Below are positions 24,216-32,602 of a stretch of DNA of 45,495 nucleotides, piece after piece. The DNA is from an uncultured Bacteroidales bacterium. GTDB lineage: Bacteria > Bacteroidota > Bacteroidia > Bacteroidales > Bacteroidaceae. Below the pieces are notes generated by a model. It was not told the origin of the DNA. It did no database searches and was given only the letters and a program-made list of their open reading frames with translations. A program made the translations under genes and the position numbers. Position 1 is the stretch's first letter. The number at the start of each line of letters is the position of its first letter. Where the stretch lies: positions 1 to 45,495 of the forward strand of contig CACWTR010000030.1 in assembly GCA_902763865.1 (NCBI GenBank). The letters are read 5' to 3'.

Positions 24216-24289
24216 CTCACGAGGTGTAGGCCTGCGACTCACGAGGTGTAGGCCTGCGACTCACGAGGTGTAGGCCTGCGACTCACGAG
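24216..24289. repeat. 22-bp phased array, CTCACGAG core (locus 3)
   Basis: Four CTCACGAG cores start at 24216, 24238, 24260 and 24282, exactly 22 bp apart, with the linker GTGTAGGCCTGCGA. The unit closely matches that of the array at 4970-5087 (shared GACTC-n-CGAGGT and TA-n-GCCTG). It lies in the spacer between the CotH promoter and the end of the SusCD operon; 24070-24190 shows nothing recognisable. Confidence 0.9.
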
Positions 24290-24330
24290 GTGCTGTAAAG
24301 TTACTCGACTTTCGGAAGTAAAATGGAACA

Positions 24331-24393
24331 CAAAGACACGAAGACACAAAATCCCATCCTCCATGAACAGTTCTTTGTGTCTTCGTGTCTTTG
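24331..24393. repeat. Perfect 20-bp inverted repeat
   Basis: CAAAGACACGAAGACACAAA (24331-24350) is exactly reverse-complemented at 24374-24393, with a 23-base loop. The word is simple (GACAC/GAAGACAC) and of the dispersed intergenic hairpin type seen in Bacteroidetes. Confidence 0.7.
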
Positions 24394-24431
24394 AGGCGCT
24401 CACAATCTTCCCCGGACAGCAATAATTATGT

Positions 24432-24522
24432 AACAACGGATTACACAGATTGCACGGATTCAGGCCGTACAGATAATCAGCATGTAGGGGATAATCCGTA
24501 AAATCCGTGTAATCCGTTGTTG
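24432..24522. repeat. Imperfect ~30-bp inverted repeat of GATTACAC words
   Basis: The left arm (24432-24460, beginning AACAACGGATTACAC) pairs with the right arm (24493-24522, ending GTGTAATCCGTTGTT) with about 4 mismatches. It lies just beyond the SusD terminator, which carries related words. Confidence 0.65.
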
Positions 24523-24548
24523 ATTATTATGACGTACCCTCATGTGAA

Positions 24549-24593
24549 TAAAAAAAAAACGGATTCCACAGATATGAGGTCTGTGAAATCCGT
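24549..24593 (-). terminator. Rho-independent terminator of the SusCD operon
   Basis: On the minus strand a 14-bp stem (ACGGATTTCACAGA, 24580-24593, against TCTGTGGAATCCGT, 24559-24572, one mismatch) is followed by a run of about ten T (24550-24559). It is 34 bases after the stop of the last SusD gene. Confidence 0.85.
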
Positions 24594-24626
24594 CGTTAAG
24601 GTTATTTTATTAGATGGTTTCCTGCG

Positions 24627-27071
24627 TTATTCCGTGGGGATGGGAAGGAACCAGTTGGACTTGTCCTGAAGCCTGCGGCGAAGCTCGGGGTCGATTTCGC
24701 CCGTGTGACGCTTGGCGACGCGCGATGCGAGGTAGTCCTCGCCGCGACGCTGGGCGGCACGGTAGAGGTCGCTGAAGCGGGTGCCCTCGAAGGCAAGCTC
24801 CAGACCCATCTCGTCGATGATGAGGTCCTCGACGGCATCTTCCACGTCGGCATCAATTCTGCCGCTGTAGATGTCGTCGGCTGTCACGTCGCGATGGGTG
24901 TTCTCCTTGATCTTGTGTGCAACCTGGTCAACATAGTTGTAGGAAGAACGGATAGGCTCGCCTGTCAGAGGGCTGACGGGGTCCTGGGCAAGGAGGAAGC
25001 CGCAACCGCGCTGGTGAACGCCGATGGTGTAGAACTCGTTGGCACCGGTGCCGCCTTCCTCGAAAATGACATCCTGGGGATAAGGCATCGTACCCTGCTC
25101 TTTTCCATAAATTATCAGATAGCGGCTGTCGCCGGTCATGCCCTTGCTCATGTTGAGGTATTCCGTGTTGCGGGCACGCTGACGCTCGGCCAGGCTGATG
25201 TGGTAGCAAGCCTTCGTGCAGTAGTCGCTGGGCTTGTTCTCGAAGGCCGAGGGACCGGAGGGCATCCAGTAGATGTTGTTCAGGATGCTGGCACGCAGGG
25301 CTTCGTCGGTCAGGGCAAGCTCTTCCGGTGTAGCCAGGTTAGTCTTGTACCACTGCAGGAGTTCTTCCTCGGAGCGGAGGGCGTTGCTGCCGTCCCATCC
25401 TTCGGGAACATACTTGTTGGTGGCGGGGTCGCGGTAGCAGTAGAGCTTCTCGCCGGCCTTGACGGGATAGTCGTAGGTGTCGCCGCCGACAAGGGTGTTC
25501 ACGTTCTTATAGGAAGCCGTAACGGGGTCTGTGGGGTCCTCGGTGAGATAGTTGGGGTTGTCGCACAGGCCGCTCTTCAGGATGGCAAAGGCATAGCCCG
25601 GGAAGTGGGCACGGTTCAGAGCCTCGGCATAGCGAAGCCATACGGTGCTCTTGCGATATACCATAGGATAGACGGGTGTGAAGGAGCCGCCGGGATTCTG
25701 CTTGGCTACCATCTTGCCGTACATGGTGTTGTCGCCCACGCGGAAGGTCCACTGTGCACCGCCGGTAGAGGCTCCAATTACGTTGACAGCGCCAGCGATG
25801 CTGCTACTGCCGGTATTGGTGGAAGCATAGATCCAGGAGCGGCGTGCATCGCCTACGCGGAGGTCGCCGTGGCGCAGCTCTTCAAGGCTTTCGGGACGGT
25901 TAGCACCATCGATGATGTAAATCTCGTACTTCTGGCTGTCGCAGAGAGCTTCATAGCCGCGGCTGGGGATGAGCTCGCGCTCGTAGTTGCGAGTCAGGCT
26001 TACGCTGGCACCGGCATTCTCGTCGTTGGCGGTACGCATCGTGGCCTCGAAGCCGAACAGACGGCTGATGTCGGTCATCACCTTGCCTTCGAGCTTACCC
26101 TTGTTGCTGGGGATGCAGGTAATGGCCTCGCCCGTTCTGCTGACCGCAGACCTCTGGGTGTAAGGCACTCCGACATACGTGTAGGCCGGATAGTCCTGTC
26201 TGGAGATGTTCAGCCAGCCCTGGCTGTAGTAATTGCCGACGGCCAGCGGGCCGCAGCGGTTGGAGCTGAGGTAGTTGAAGTAGTGGAGGGCAGACTTCTC
26301 ATACTGGCCGCCAAGCAGGTAGAGGTCACCCAACACGATGGAGACGGGGAACAGGCACATGCTGCTGTGGCAGACATAGTGCGAATTGCTGGTGCTGACG
26401 TCGCCGTAGTTGTTGTAGTTAGGCAGGCCAAGGGTGCCGTCGTACTCGACATGCTCCACCTCCTCAAGCTTCGGGCCAAGCTCTTCGGCCAGCACCTGGG
26501 CATTGAGCAGCTTATGGTTCTTGTCGTTGAGGAAGGAGTTGATATTGTCGGTGGTGAGCATCGGTTCCGTATAGAAGGGAACGCGGTTCTCGCCGTAGGC
26601 ATAGAGCAGCTGCATATAGACCCAGGCACGGATGGCCTGCACCTGTGCATACTCCTTGATCATGTAGCTGACGCTGGTGCCGGTGGTGCGCGTCGTGTCG
26701 CACATGGCGATGTAGGCGTTGCAGCTGTTGATGACATGGTAATAGTCGCTGATCCTGAGGTAAGCGCAGGCACCGTCCTTCCAGTACCTCTCGGGGTCGG
26801 TGGTCTTGCCGAAGTTGATAATGGCACCGATGCTGTCGCTGACGAAGCTGGTCTCGTCAACCAGGTCGCCGCGGCACTCGTTCAGGATGACATAGCGCTC
26901 TGCAATGTTTTGCAGGGAGCGGAGGATACCCCAATAGGAGTAGAGGGTATCCTCGGCCACTGTATATGCGTGACGCTCGCTGTTGGGGGAGAGCATGTCC
27001 TGGCAGGAAGTGGAGAACATGCCAAGCATCAGGCCCAGCAACAGCATGCATATTGTTGATTTCCTTTTCAT
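24627..27071 (-). CDS. SusD-like outer-membrane lipoprotein (second pair)
   Basis: 814 residues from ATG 27071; an ATG three codons earlier (27080) is possible, but the AAGGA site at 27081-27085 is correctly spaced only for 27071. The start (MKRKSTICMLLLGLMLGMFSTSCQD) is a lipoprotein signal with lipobox FSTSC. The SusD/RagB pattern is clear: helical repeat segments such as YWKDGACAYLRISDYYHVINSCNAYIAMCD and YAQVQAIRAWVYMQLLYAYGENRVPFYTEP, and late in the protein DEMGLELAFEGTRFSDLYRAAQRRGEDYLASRV. It is about 250 residues longer than usual. It binds the substrate at the surface and acts as the lid of its SusC partner, whose gene lies directly upstream. Last gene of the six-gene operon. Confidence 0.9.
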   Translation of the reverse strand: MKRKSTICMLLLGLMLGMFSTSCQDMLSPNSERHAYTVAEDTLYSYWGILRSLQNIAERYVILNECRGDLVDETSFVSDSIGAIINFGKTTDPERYWKDGACAYLRISDYYHVINSCNAYIAMCDTTRTTGTSVSYMIKEYAQVQAIRAWVYMQLLYAYGENRVPFYTEPMLTTDNINSFLNDKNHKLLNAQVLAEELGPKLEEVEHVEYDGTLGLPNYNNYGDVSTSNSHYVCHSSMCLFPVSIVLGDLYLLGGQYEKSALHYFNYLSSNRCGPLAVGNYYSQGWLNISRQDYPAYTYVGVPYTQRSAVSRTGEAITCIPSNKGKLEGKVMTDISRLFGFEATMRTANDENAGASVSLTRNYERELIPSRGYEALCDSQKYEIYIIDGANRPESLEELRHGDLRVGDARRSWIYASTNTGSSSIAGAVNVIGASTGGAQWTFRVGDNTMYGKMVAKQNPGGSFTPVYPMVYRKSTVWLRYAEALNRAHFPGYAFAILKSGLCDNPNYLTEDPTDPVTASYKNVNTLVGGDTYDYPVKAGEKLYCYRDPATNKYVPEGWDGSNALRSEEELLQWYKTNLATPEELALTDEALRASILNNIYWMPSGPSAFENKPSDYCTKACYHISLAERQRARNTEYLNMSKGMTGDSRYLIIYGKEQGTMPYPQDVIFEEGGTGANEFYTIGVHQRGCGFLLAQDPVSPLTGEPIRSSYNYVDQVAHKIKENTHRDVTADDIYSGRIDADVEDAVEDLIIDEMGLELAFEGTRFSDLYRAAQRRGEDYLASRVAKRHTGEIDPELRRRLQDKSNWFLPIPTE

Positions 27072-27113
27072 CGTATTCATTCCTTAATTATGAATTATGA
27101 ACTGTGAATTATA

Positions 27114-30100
27114 TTAGAGGTTAATCGAGACGCCGAAGTTGAAGAAGCGTCCGCTGGGAAGAAGGCCGGTGTCGATGCCCTGATAGAGACTGCCGTTGCG
27201 GGAGCTCATCTCGGGATCGGTGCCCAGGTACTTGGAGACGGTGAAGACGTTGTTTGCCTCGCCCCATACCTTCAGGCCGAGCAGCCAGCTGTTGGTGTAA
27301 GGAATCTTGTAGGTGAGGCGCAGGGTCTTGAGCTTAAGGTAGCTGCCGTCCTCAATCCAGCGGTTGCTCATGCGCTCGTTGTTGCGCCACTCCTCGCTGT
27401 CGGTGTAGCAGGCACGGGGCATGTCGGTGTTCTGTCCCTCGTAGCTCCAACGGCGCAGGGCTGCAGTGGTCTGGTTGTAGGTCGTGTTCAGACCCTCAAG
27501 CTCGCTGCGCTGGTAGTTGTAGATGTCGTTGCCGATGCTGTACTTGAAGTTGACGTCGAGGCGCAGGTTCTTCCAGGTCAGGCTGGTGAAGAGGTTGCCG
27601 TAGAGGTCGGGGTTGGGATTACCGATGACCACCTTGTCGGCATCCGTGATGTAGCCGTCGCCGTCCTGGTCAACGAAGCAGACATCGCCTGCCTTGAAGT
27701 CGTAGGACTGCTTGTTCTCGTCCTTCAGGCCGGTAGGATACTTGAGGTAATCGTCGCCGTTCTTGCCGGCTTTTTTGGCATCTGCATCGCTGGCAAAGAC
27801 GCCTTTGGACTCCCAGCCGAAGAAGCTGCCCACGGGATAGCCGACTGCCGTCAGGACATTGGCATCGCCGTAGATGCTGGAGGTGTAGCCGTGGATGGTG
27901 TTGTAGAGCTGGCCGTCATGCGTGGTCTGCTTGATGTAGTTGTCGGGACTGTCGGGCAGGTCGGTGATCTTGTTGTTGTAGTGACCCATGCTGGCGCCAA
28001 TCTCCCACTTCCAGTTCTTCGTGTTGATGACGGAAGCGTTGACGTTGAGCTCGAAGCCGCGGTTCGTCAGGGCACCTTCGTTGGTCCAGTACTTCCTCAT
28101 GCCGGACATGTACTGGAGCTCACGGATGGTGAGCAGGTCGGTCGTCTTATGCCAGAAGACATCGATGCCTGCGGCGATGCGGTTGTTCAGGAACACACCG
28201 TGGAGGCCAAGGTTGAACTTCGTGGTGGTCTCCCACTGGATGGAGCTGTTCTCAATGTTGTTGAGGTAGAGACCTGCCACGTTGTTGAAGACCTTCATGC
28301 TCTCCCAGTAAGTGCGGGAAGCGTAGTAGTCGAGGTCGTCGTTACCGCTCTGGTCGAAGCCTGCCGTCAGCTTGAGGTAGTTGATGGCACCCTTCGTCTG
28401 GGGGAACCACTTCTCGTTGGTGATGAGCCAACCGAGCTGTATGGAGGGGAAGACACCCCAGCTGACACCGCCCATCTTGATGCCCGACTTGGTGTTCTTA
28501 CCGAAGCGGCTGCTGGTCTGAGCGCTTATGGTGAAGTCGGCGAAGTAGCGGTTTGCGTAGTTGTAGTTGGCATCGAAGTAGTAAGCCATGTCTATCCAGT
28601 TGTCATTCGTACCGTCATAGTTGAGGTACGCCATGTTCTTGTTCATGATAGGCAGCTTATCGTTCTCGTTGTTGTAACCACGCATGTAGTTGTAGCTGTA
28701 GGAATAGTTGTTGTAGCGCCAACCGCCAAAGACGTTGATGGTGTGGGCTCCGTAGTTGTTGCGCCAGTCAAGGCGAAGGTCGTTCTGCAAGGTGGTCTCC
28801 TTGGAGAAGAGCGTCTTCTGCACGGCATTGATGTCGCCCAGGTCCTTGAGGAAGTAGTTCGTCGTACCGTTGACGGGGAGGAAGTACTTCTCGCTGTTAC
28901 GCGTCATCAGGAAGTTGAAGCGGTCGCTGATGCTGAAGGTTCTTGTCACCTGATACTTGGGGCTGACGTTCAGGTCAATCTGAGTGGTCTGAGCGTGGTT
29001 CTTGCTCTCGCCGGGAGAGTTCTCCAGAATCCAGTAGGGATTACGCAGCGCCTCGTTGATGCCCCTGTTGCCGATACGGAGGGGGAACTGGAAGGGGTTG
29101 GCTACCCAGTTGCCGCCGTTCTTGGCATACTTGCCGGCATACTCATTGGAGAGCACAAGGCGGTCGGCAGAGTAGCGTGCGGTGGATGTCTCGTCGTAAT
29201 AATAGGCATAGGGGCTGATGAACGAAGCCTGGATAAGGCCAAGCACGTTGGGCGAACCGATGTTCTGCATGCTGTAGTCTTCGCTCCAACCGTTGTCGAG
29301 CACATTATAGCTGACCTGATTGTAGGCAATGTCCAAGCCGGTCTTGAGCCTAGAGAAAATCTGAATGTCGGTATTGAAACGCAGGTTCAGACGGTCGAAG
29401 CTGTTGCCCTTGGCAGGAGAGTTGCTCTTTGCATAGCCCAGGGAGAGGGCATACATACCGATATCGTCACCACCCTCGACGTTAATCTTGTAGTTCTGCG
29501 TCATGGCACTGGTGTAGAGGTCCTTCTGCCAGTCGGTGTTGTTGTTGAAGACGTTGCGGTAATAGTTGGAGGGACTCTTGTCCAGGAAGGGGAACGCACT
29601 GAGGGCATTGGCCGACATGTTCTTGACGGTGCTGACCATGTCGCTCAGATAGCTGCTGTACTGGTCGCCGTTGAGCATGGTGAGCTTCTTGGGCACTGTC
29701 TCCACGCCGCCATAGATGCGCACGCCGATCTTCGTGGCCATGCTCTTGCCGCGCTTGGTGTTGATGATGATGACACCGTTGCCGCCCTTGGCACCATAGA
29801 GGGCCGTACCGTTCTTGATGACCTGTACGCTCTCGATGTTCTCGGGATCGATGCCGGCAAGAAGGTTGTTGTAGAAGCCCTCGTGCATCGTCACACGGTC
29901 ATACTGTGGGTCGATCATGTTGCCGTCCAGGATGATGAGCGGCTGTGCATTGGCATTGATGGAGCTCACACCACGGATGGTGTTGTAGGTACCGATGCCG
30001 GGAAGGCCGTTGCGCAATACGGTGCGGACATCGCCCGAAAGCAGGCGCTCGATATCGGAATCGATGGAGACTCCGCTGCTCTCGTTGATATAGACTTTCT

Positions 30101-30554
30101 TCTCCGCAATGATGGATGTCCCATCGGTGAAGGAAGCGTTGAAGTCGCTGCTGATCAGGTTGGCATGTGCCTGGCCGTCCTTGACAGCCACCTGCAGGGG
30201 ATTGTATCCCTCGGCATAGACATAAACAGCGTCACAGAAGACAGGGATGGAGAGCTTGTAGGTGCCATCCTCGTCGGTCAGGGTGGAGTATCTCTCCAAC
30301 CCGAGGGCCTGGATGCGGACACCGCCCATCGGCTCGCCTGTGGCATCGTCGATGACGGAACCCCACACCTGCTTCATCTCGTAGGTCTTTTCTTTCTTTG
30401 GCTTAGCCGTCTTCTTGACAACGGCTGCCTCCTCTTCTTCTTCGTACTCATCCTGTGCAGAAGCGTTGGTGACGCAAAGACAGGTAAGTGCCGTGAAGCA
30501 TAGACTTATACCCAAAGTCCTATGCAAGAATGTAATGTTGAATATCTTTTTCAT
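27114..30554 (-). CDS. SusC-like TonB-linked transporter (second pair)
   Basis: 1146 residues. A signal peptide (ending about residue 33, NASAQ) is followed by an acidic/basic low-complexity stretch (DEYEEEEEAAVVKKTAKPKKEK), then a carboxypeptidase-like beta domain (VWGSVIDDATGEPMGGVRIQA). The TonB plug has the SusC-type motif YNTIRGVSSINANAQPLIILDG and DPENIESVQVIKNGTALYGAKGGNGVIIINTKRG. A long barrel follows, ending FFNFGVSINL. It should import an oligosaccharide or glycopeptide captured by the SusD protein encoded 42 bases downstream. The charged stretch before the first domain is unusual for the family. The substrate cannot be named. Confidence 0.93.
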   Translation of the reverse strand: MKKIFNITFLHRTLGISLCFTALTCLCVTNASAQDEYEEEEEAAVVKKTAKPKKEKTYEMKQVWGSVIDDATGEPMGGVRIQALGLERYSTLTDEDGTYKLSIPVFCDAVYVYAEGYNPLQVAVKDGQAHANLISSDFNASFTDGTSIIAEKKVYINESSGVSIDSDIERLLSGDVRTVLRNGLPGIGTYNTIRGVSSINANAQPLIILDGNMIDPQYDRVTMHEGFYNNLLAGIDPENIESVQVIKNGTALYGAKGGNGVIIINTKRGKSMATKIGVRIYGGVETVPKKLTMLNGDQYSSYLSDMVSTVKNMSANALSAFPFLDKSPSNYYRNVFNNNTDWQKDLYTSAMTQNYKINVEGGDDIGMYALSLGYAKSNSPAKGNSFDRLNLRFNTDIQIFSRLKTGLDIAYNQVSYNVLDNGWSEDYSMQNIGSPNVLGLIQASFISPYAYYYDETSTARYSADRLVLSNEYAGKYAKNGGNWVANPFQFPLRIGNRGINEALRNPYWILENSPGESKNHAQTTQIDLNVSPKYQVTRTFSISDRFNFLMTRNSEKYFLPVNGTTNYFLKDLGDINAVQKTLFSKETTLQNDLRLDWRNNYGAHTINVFGGWRYNNYSYSYNYMRGYNNENDKLPIMNKNMAYLNYDGTNDNWIDMAYYFDANYNYANRYFADFTISAQTSSRFGKNTKSGIKMGGVSWGVFPSIQLGWLITNEKWFPQTKGAINYLKLTAGFDQSGNDDLDYYASRTYWESMKVFNNVAGLYLNNIENSSIQWETTTKFNLGLHGVFLNNRIAAGIDVFWHKTTDLLTIRELQYMSGMRKYWTNEGALTNRGFELNVNASVINTKNWKWEIGASMGHYNNKITDLPDSPDNYIKQTTHDGQLYNTIHGYTSSIYGDANVLTAVGYPVGSFFGWESKGVFASDADAKKAGKNGDDYLKYPTGLKDENKQSYDFKAGDVCFVDQDGDGYITDADKVVIGNPNPDLYGNLFTSLTWKNLRLDVNFKYSIGNDIYNYQRSELEGLNTTYNQTTAALRRWSYEGQNTDMPRACYTDSEEWRNNERMSNRWIEDGSYLKLKTLRLTYKIPYTNSWLLGLKVWGEANNVFTVSKYLGTDPEMSSRNGSLYQGIDTGLLPSGRFFNFGVSINL

Positions 30555-30584
30555 AATTCTGCTAACGTATTACTATGGGACAAG

Positions 30585-32555
30585 CTAATCTTTTCTCTTC
30601 AGTATAACCTTATCAATGATGATGTCATACACGTAAGCCTCGCCTTCCGGAGCCTTGCCCGGCTTGGCCCATTCCAGTGTCAAAGTGGGATAGGAGTAGA
30701 GCATGTTCTTGTAGGAAACGGGGAACTCGTAGTCCTCGAAGATCGTGACCGTATCAACCTTGGCGCTGTTGAAAGTAACGGCTTTCGAGGTCAGGCTCGT
30801 CGTTTTGTCGGCCTTGCCGTTGTTGTTGGTAATCGACACCTTGAAGGAGTACTGGCCGAGCTTGGCAATGCTGTCAACGTATTGTCTGTTAATATCGCCC
30901 TTCTTGAGGTAATAGGTCGTATCACTGTACTCAACGCCGTCGATAATCGTGTCGTTGACGAGGGTGTCAATTGCCAGATTGTAATACTTGAACGGAACAT
31001 TGGAATAGGAAGCCAAATCAAGGTAAGAAAGGCTGATATCGACCTTTGCACCTGCATTGGCACTGTAGGGAGCCAGATGGTAGAAGTTGTTGTTGCTGAC
31101 CTTACCATAGATGCTTGTGATGTCCTTGAAGTTGTCGTTGGAGAAGGTGTATCTGTCGGTACGGGAACCAACCTTATACTTACTGCTGTTGGTTCTGTTG
31201 TAGAAGACACCGTTGTTCTCGATCTCCACCTCGACGTCGGGTGTATAGAACTCCTTGGGGAAGTTCCAGGAATTCACCTCGTAGGCGATACCGTTACTCA
31301 TCTCCTTCGCCTGTGCATCGAAGAGGGATGAGGGATTCCAGTCGCCAACCGTGCGGAGCGTGTCACCAAAGGTGTTGAGCATATACGACTCGGGACCGTC
31401 GAACTCGTTCTTACGGGAATCGAACATATCAAGTTTCCACATCTCGCCGCCCTTAGTCTTAGGCTGCTTGTTGATGTTGAAGACCAGAGGAGAAATGATG
31501 TCCATCTCGACACTGAGCTTCTGCAGCGAGTCGGGATTGACCTCAATCTTCAGGTCCTTCGTCTCGCCCTCGTCGCCCTTGGACTTGTCCTCGTAGGTGG
31601 TGCCATAGACGTGGGATGCTGCCAGCTTGTTGTAAGCCTGCTCCCAAGCTGCGTCGGTAGGCATGAGCATAACGAATGCCGAGTCCTCGTGGTTGATGGC
31701 AGCACCAAAACCGGCCTTAGCCATCTGCCAACGGTCGCTGCCACTTTCCAGATTCAGCTTGGTTGACAAGAAGAGCAGGTTGGTTGTGAAATAAACACTG
31801 TCAACGTATGTCGGGTTGCCGTTTTCGTCGGGCTTGCCCTCGATACTCTGACCCTCCGAGAAGTAGGTCGTGTCCTGCTTGACAACATACTGGCTGAACT
31901 TCGTGTCCGGTGTTCCGAACTTGAGGTGCTCGTAGAGGTTGTAACGGAAAGGTGTGACACCCTTGATGACGTGCATCACGCCATTGGCCGTTGGGATGTT
32001 GTACTTCTCCCTGTCAAGGGGAATTCCTTCGATGGTCAGGTTACCCTTGTCGAAAGTCAGGTTCTTGCCGTTGATCATCTTCACCGTATCAACGCCGGGT
32101 TCGGAAATGTTGTGACGCCACAGGGCAATGTGATTGCCCAGGAACTGCTGCTGGACATTGTAACCACCCACGATGCTGGAACCATCGCCATCTGCACGGG
32201 AGTTCGTCAGCATGTCCATCCATTTCTGATACTCTGCTTCTGAAAGGGCATCGTTGTCTGGTACCCATACGGTATTCACCTGTCCTCCGCTGAGAATGTC
32301 GGCATAGCTATAGGTCTCTACCATGTGGGTATTGTCTTTGTAATACTTTGCATTACGGACGATGTCGGCAAAACGGCTGAACTCGGGATGCTTCTCAGAG
32401 TCGCTGATAATATCCCACAGCGTTTGCGTCGTCCCGGAAACGGACTCACCGCTGTTGTAGTGGTCGTCCCACGTATCAGTACAACCGGGAACTGCCGTCA
32501 GGACTGTACCCACAACGATTGCACCGATGTACCTGTTTATTCTGTTATTAGCCAT
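30585..32555 (-). CDS. Fasciclin (FAS1) lipoprotein of the SusCD operon
   Basis: 656 residues; lipoprotein signal MANNRINRYIGAIVVGTVLTAVPGC with Cys25. A first FAS1 domain (about 40-205) shows VNTVWVPDNDAL and ANGVMHVIKGVTPF. A second follows with SAFVMLMPTDAAWEQAY (about 290-308) and a long insertion. The C-terminal part (about 480-650) is beta-rich. Placed between the first SusD and the second SusC, 30 bases before the latter. FAS1 proteins in such operons are presumed surface adhesins or accessory substrate binders; this is family and context inference. Confidence 0.82.
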   Translation of the reverse strand: MANNRINRYIGAIVVGTVLTAVPGCTDTWDDHYNSGESVSGTTQTLWDIISDSEKHPEFSRFADIVRNAKYYKDNTHMVETYSYADILSGGQVNTVWVPDNDALSEAEYQKWMDMLTNSRADGDGSSIVGGYNVQQQFLGNHIALWRHNISEPGVDTVKMINGKNLTFDKGNLTIEGIPLDREKYNIPTANGVMHVIKGVTPFRYNLYEHLKFGTPDTKFSQYVVKQDTTYFSEGQSIEGKPDENGNPTYVDSVYFTTNLLFLSTKLNLESGSDRWQMAKAGFGAAINHEDSAFVMLMPTDAAWEQAYNKLAASHVYGTTYEDKSKGDEGETKDLKIEVNPDSLQKLSVEMDIISPLVFNINKQPKTKGGEMWKLDMFDSRKNEFDGPESYMLNTFGDTLRTVGDWNPSSLFDAQAKEMSNGIAYEVNSWNFPKEFYTPDVEVEIENNGVFYNRTNSSKYKVGSRTDRYTFSNDNFKDITSIYGKVSNNNFYHLAPYSANAGAKVDISLSYLDLASYSNVPFKYYNLAIDTLVNDTIIDGVEYSDTTYYLKKGDINRQYVDSIAKLGQYSFKVSITNNNGKADKTTSLTSKAVTFNSAKVDTVTIFEDYEFPVSYKNMLYSYPTLTLEWAKPGKAPEGEAYVYDIIIDKVILKRKD

Positions 32556-32602
32556 ATCGTTTATGTCTTATATAACTGATATATCTTGTTACTTTCTCTC
32601 TC

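Noticed and set aside
27891-30503. Plus-strand open frame of 870 codons over the second SusC gene
   Set aside because: Antisense shadow with no start context, no domain and Val-rich composition.
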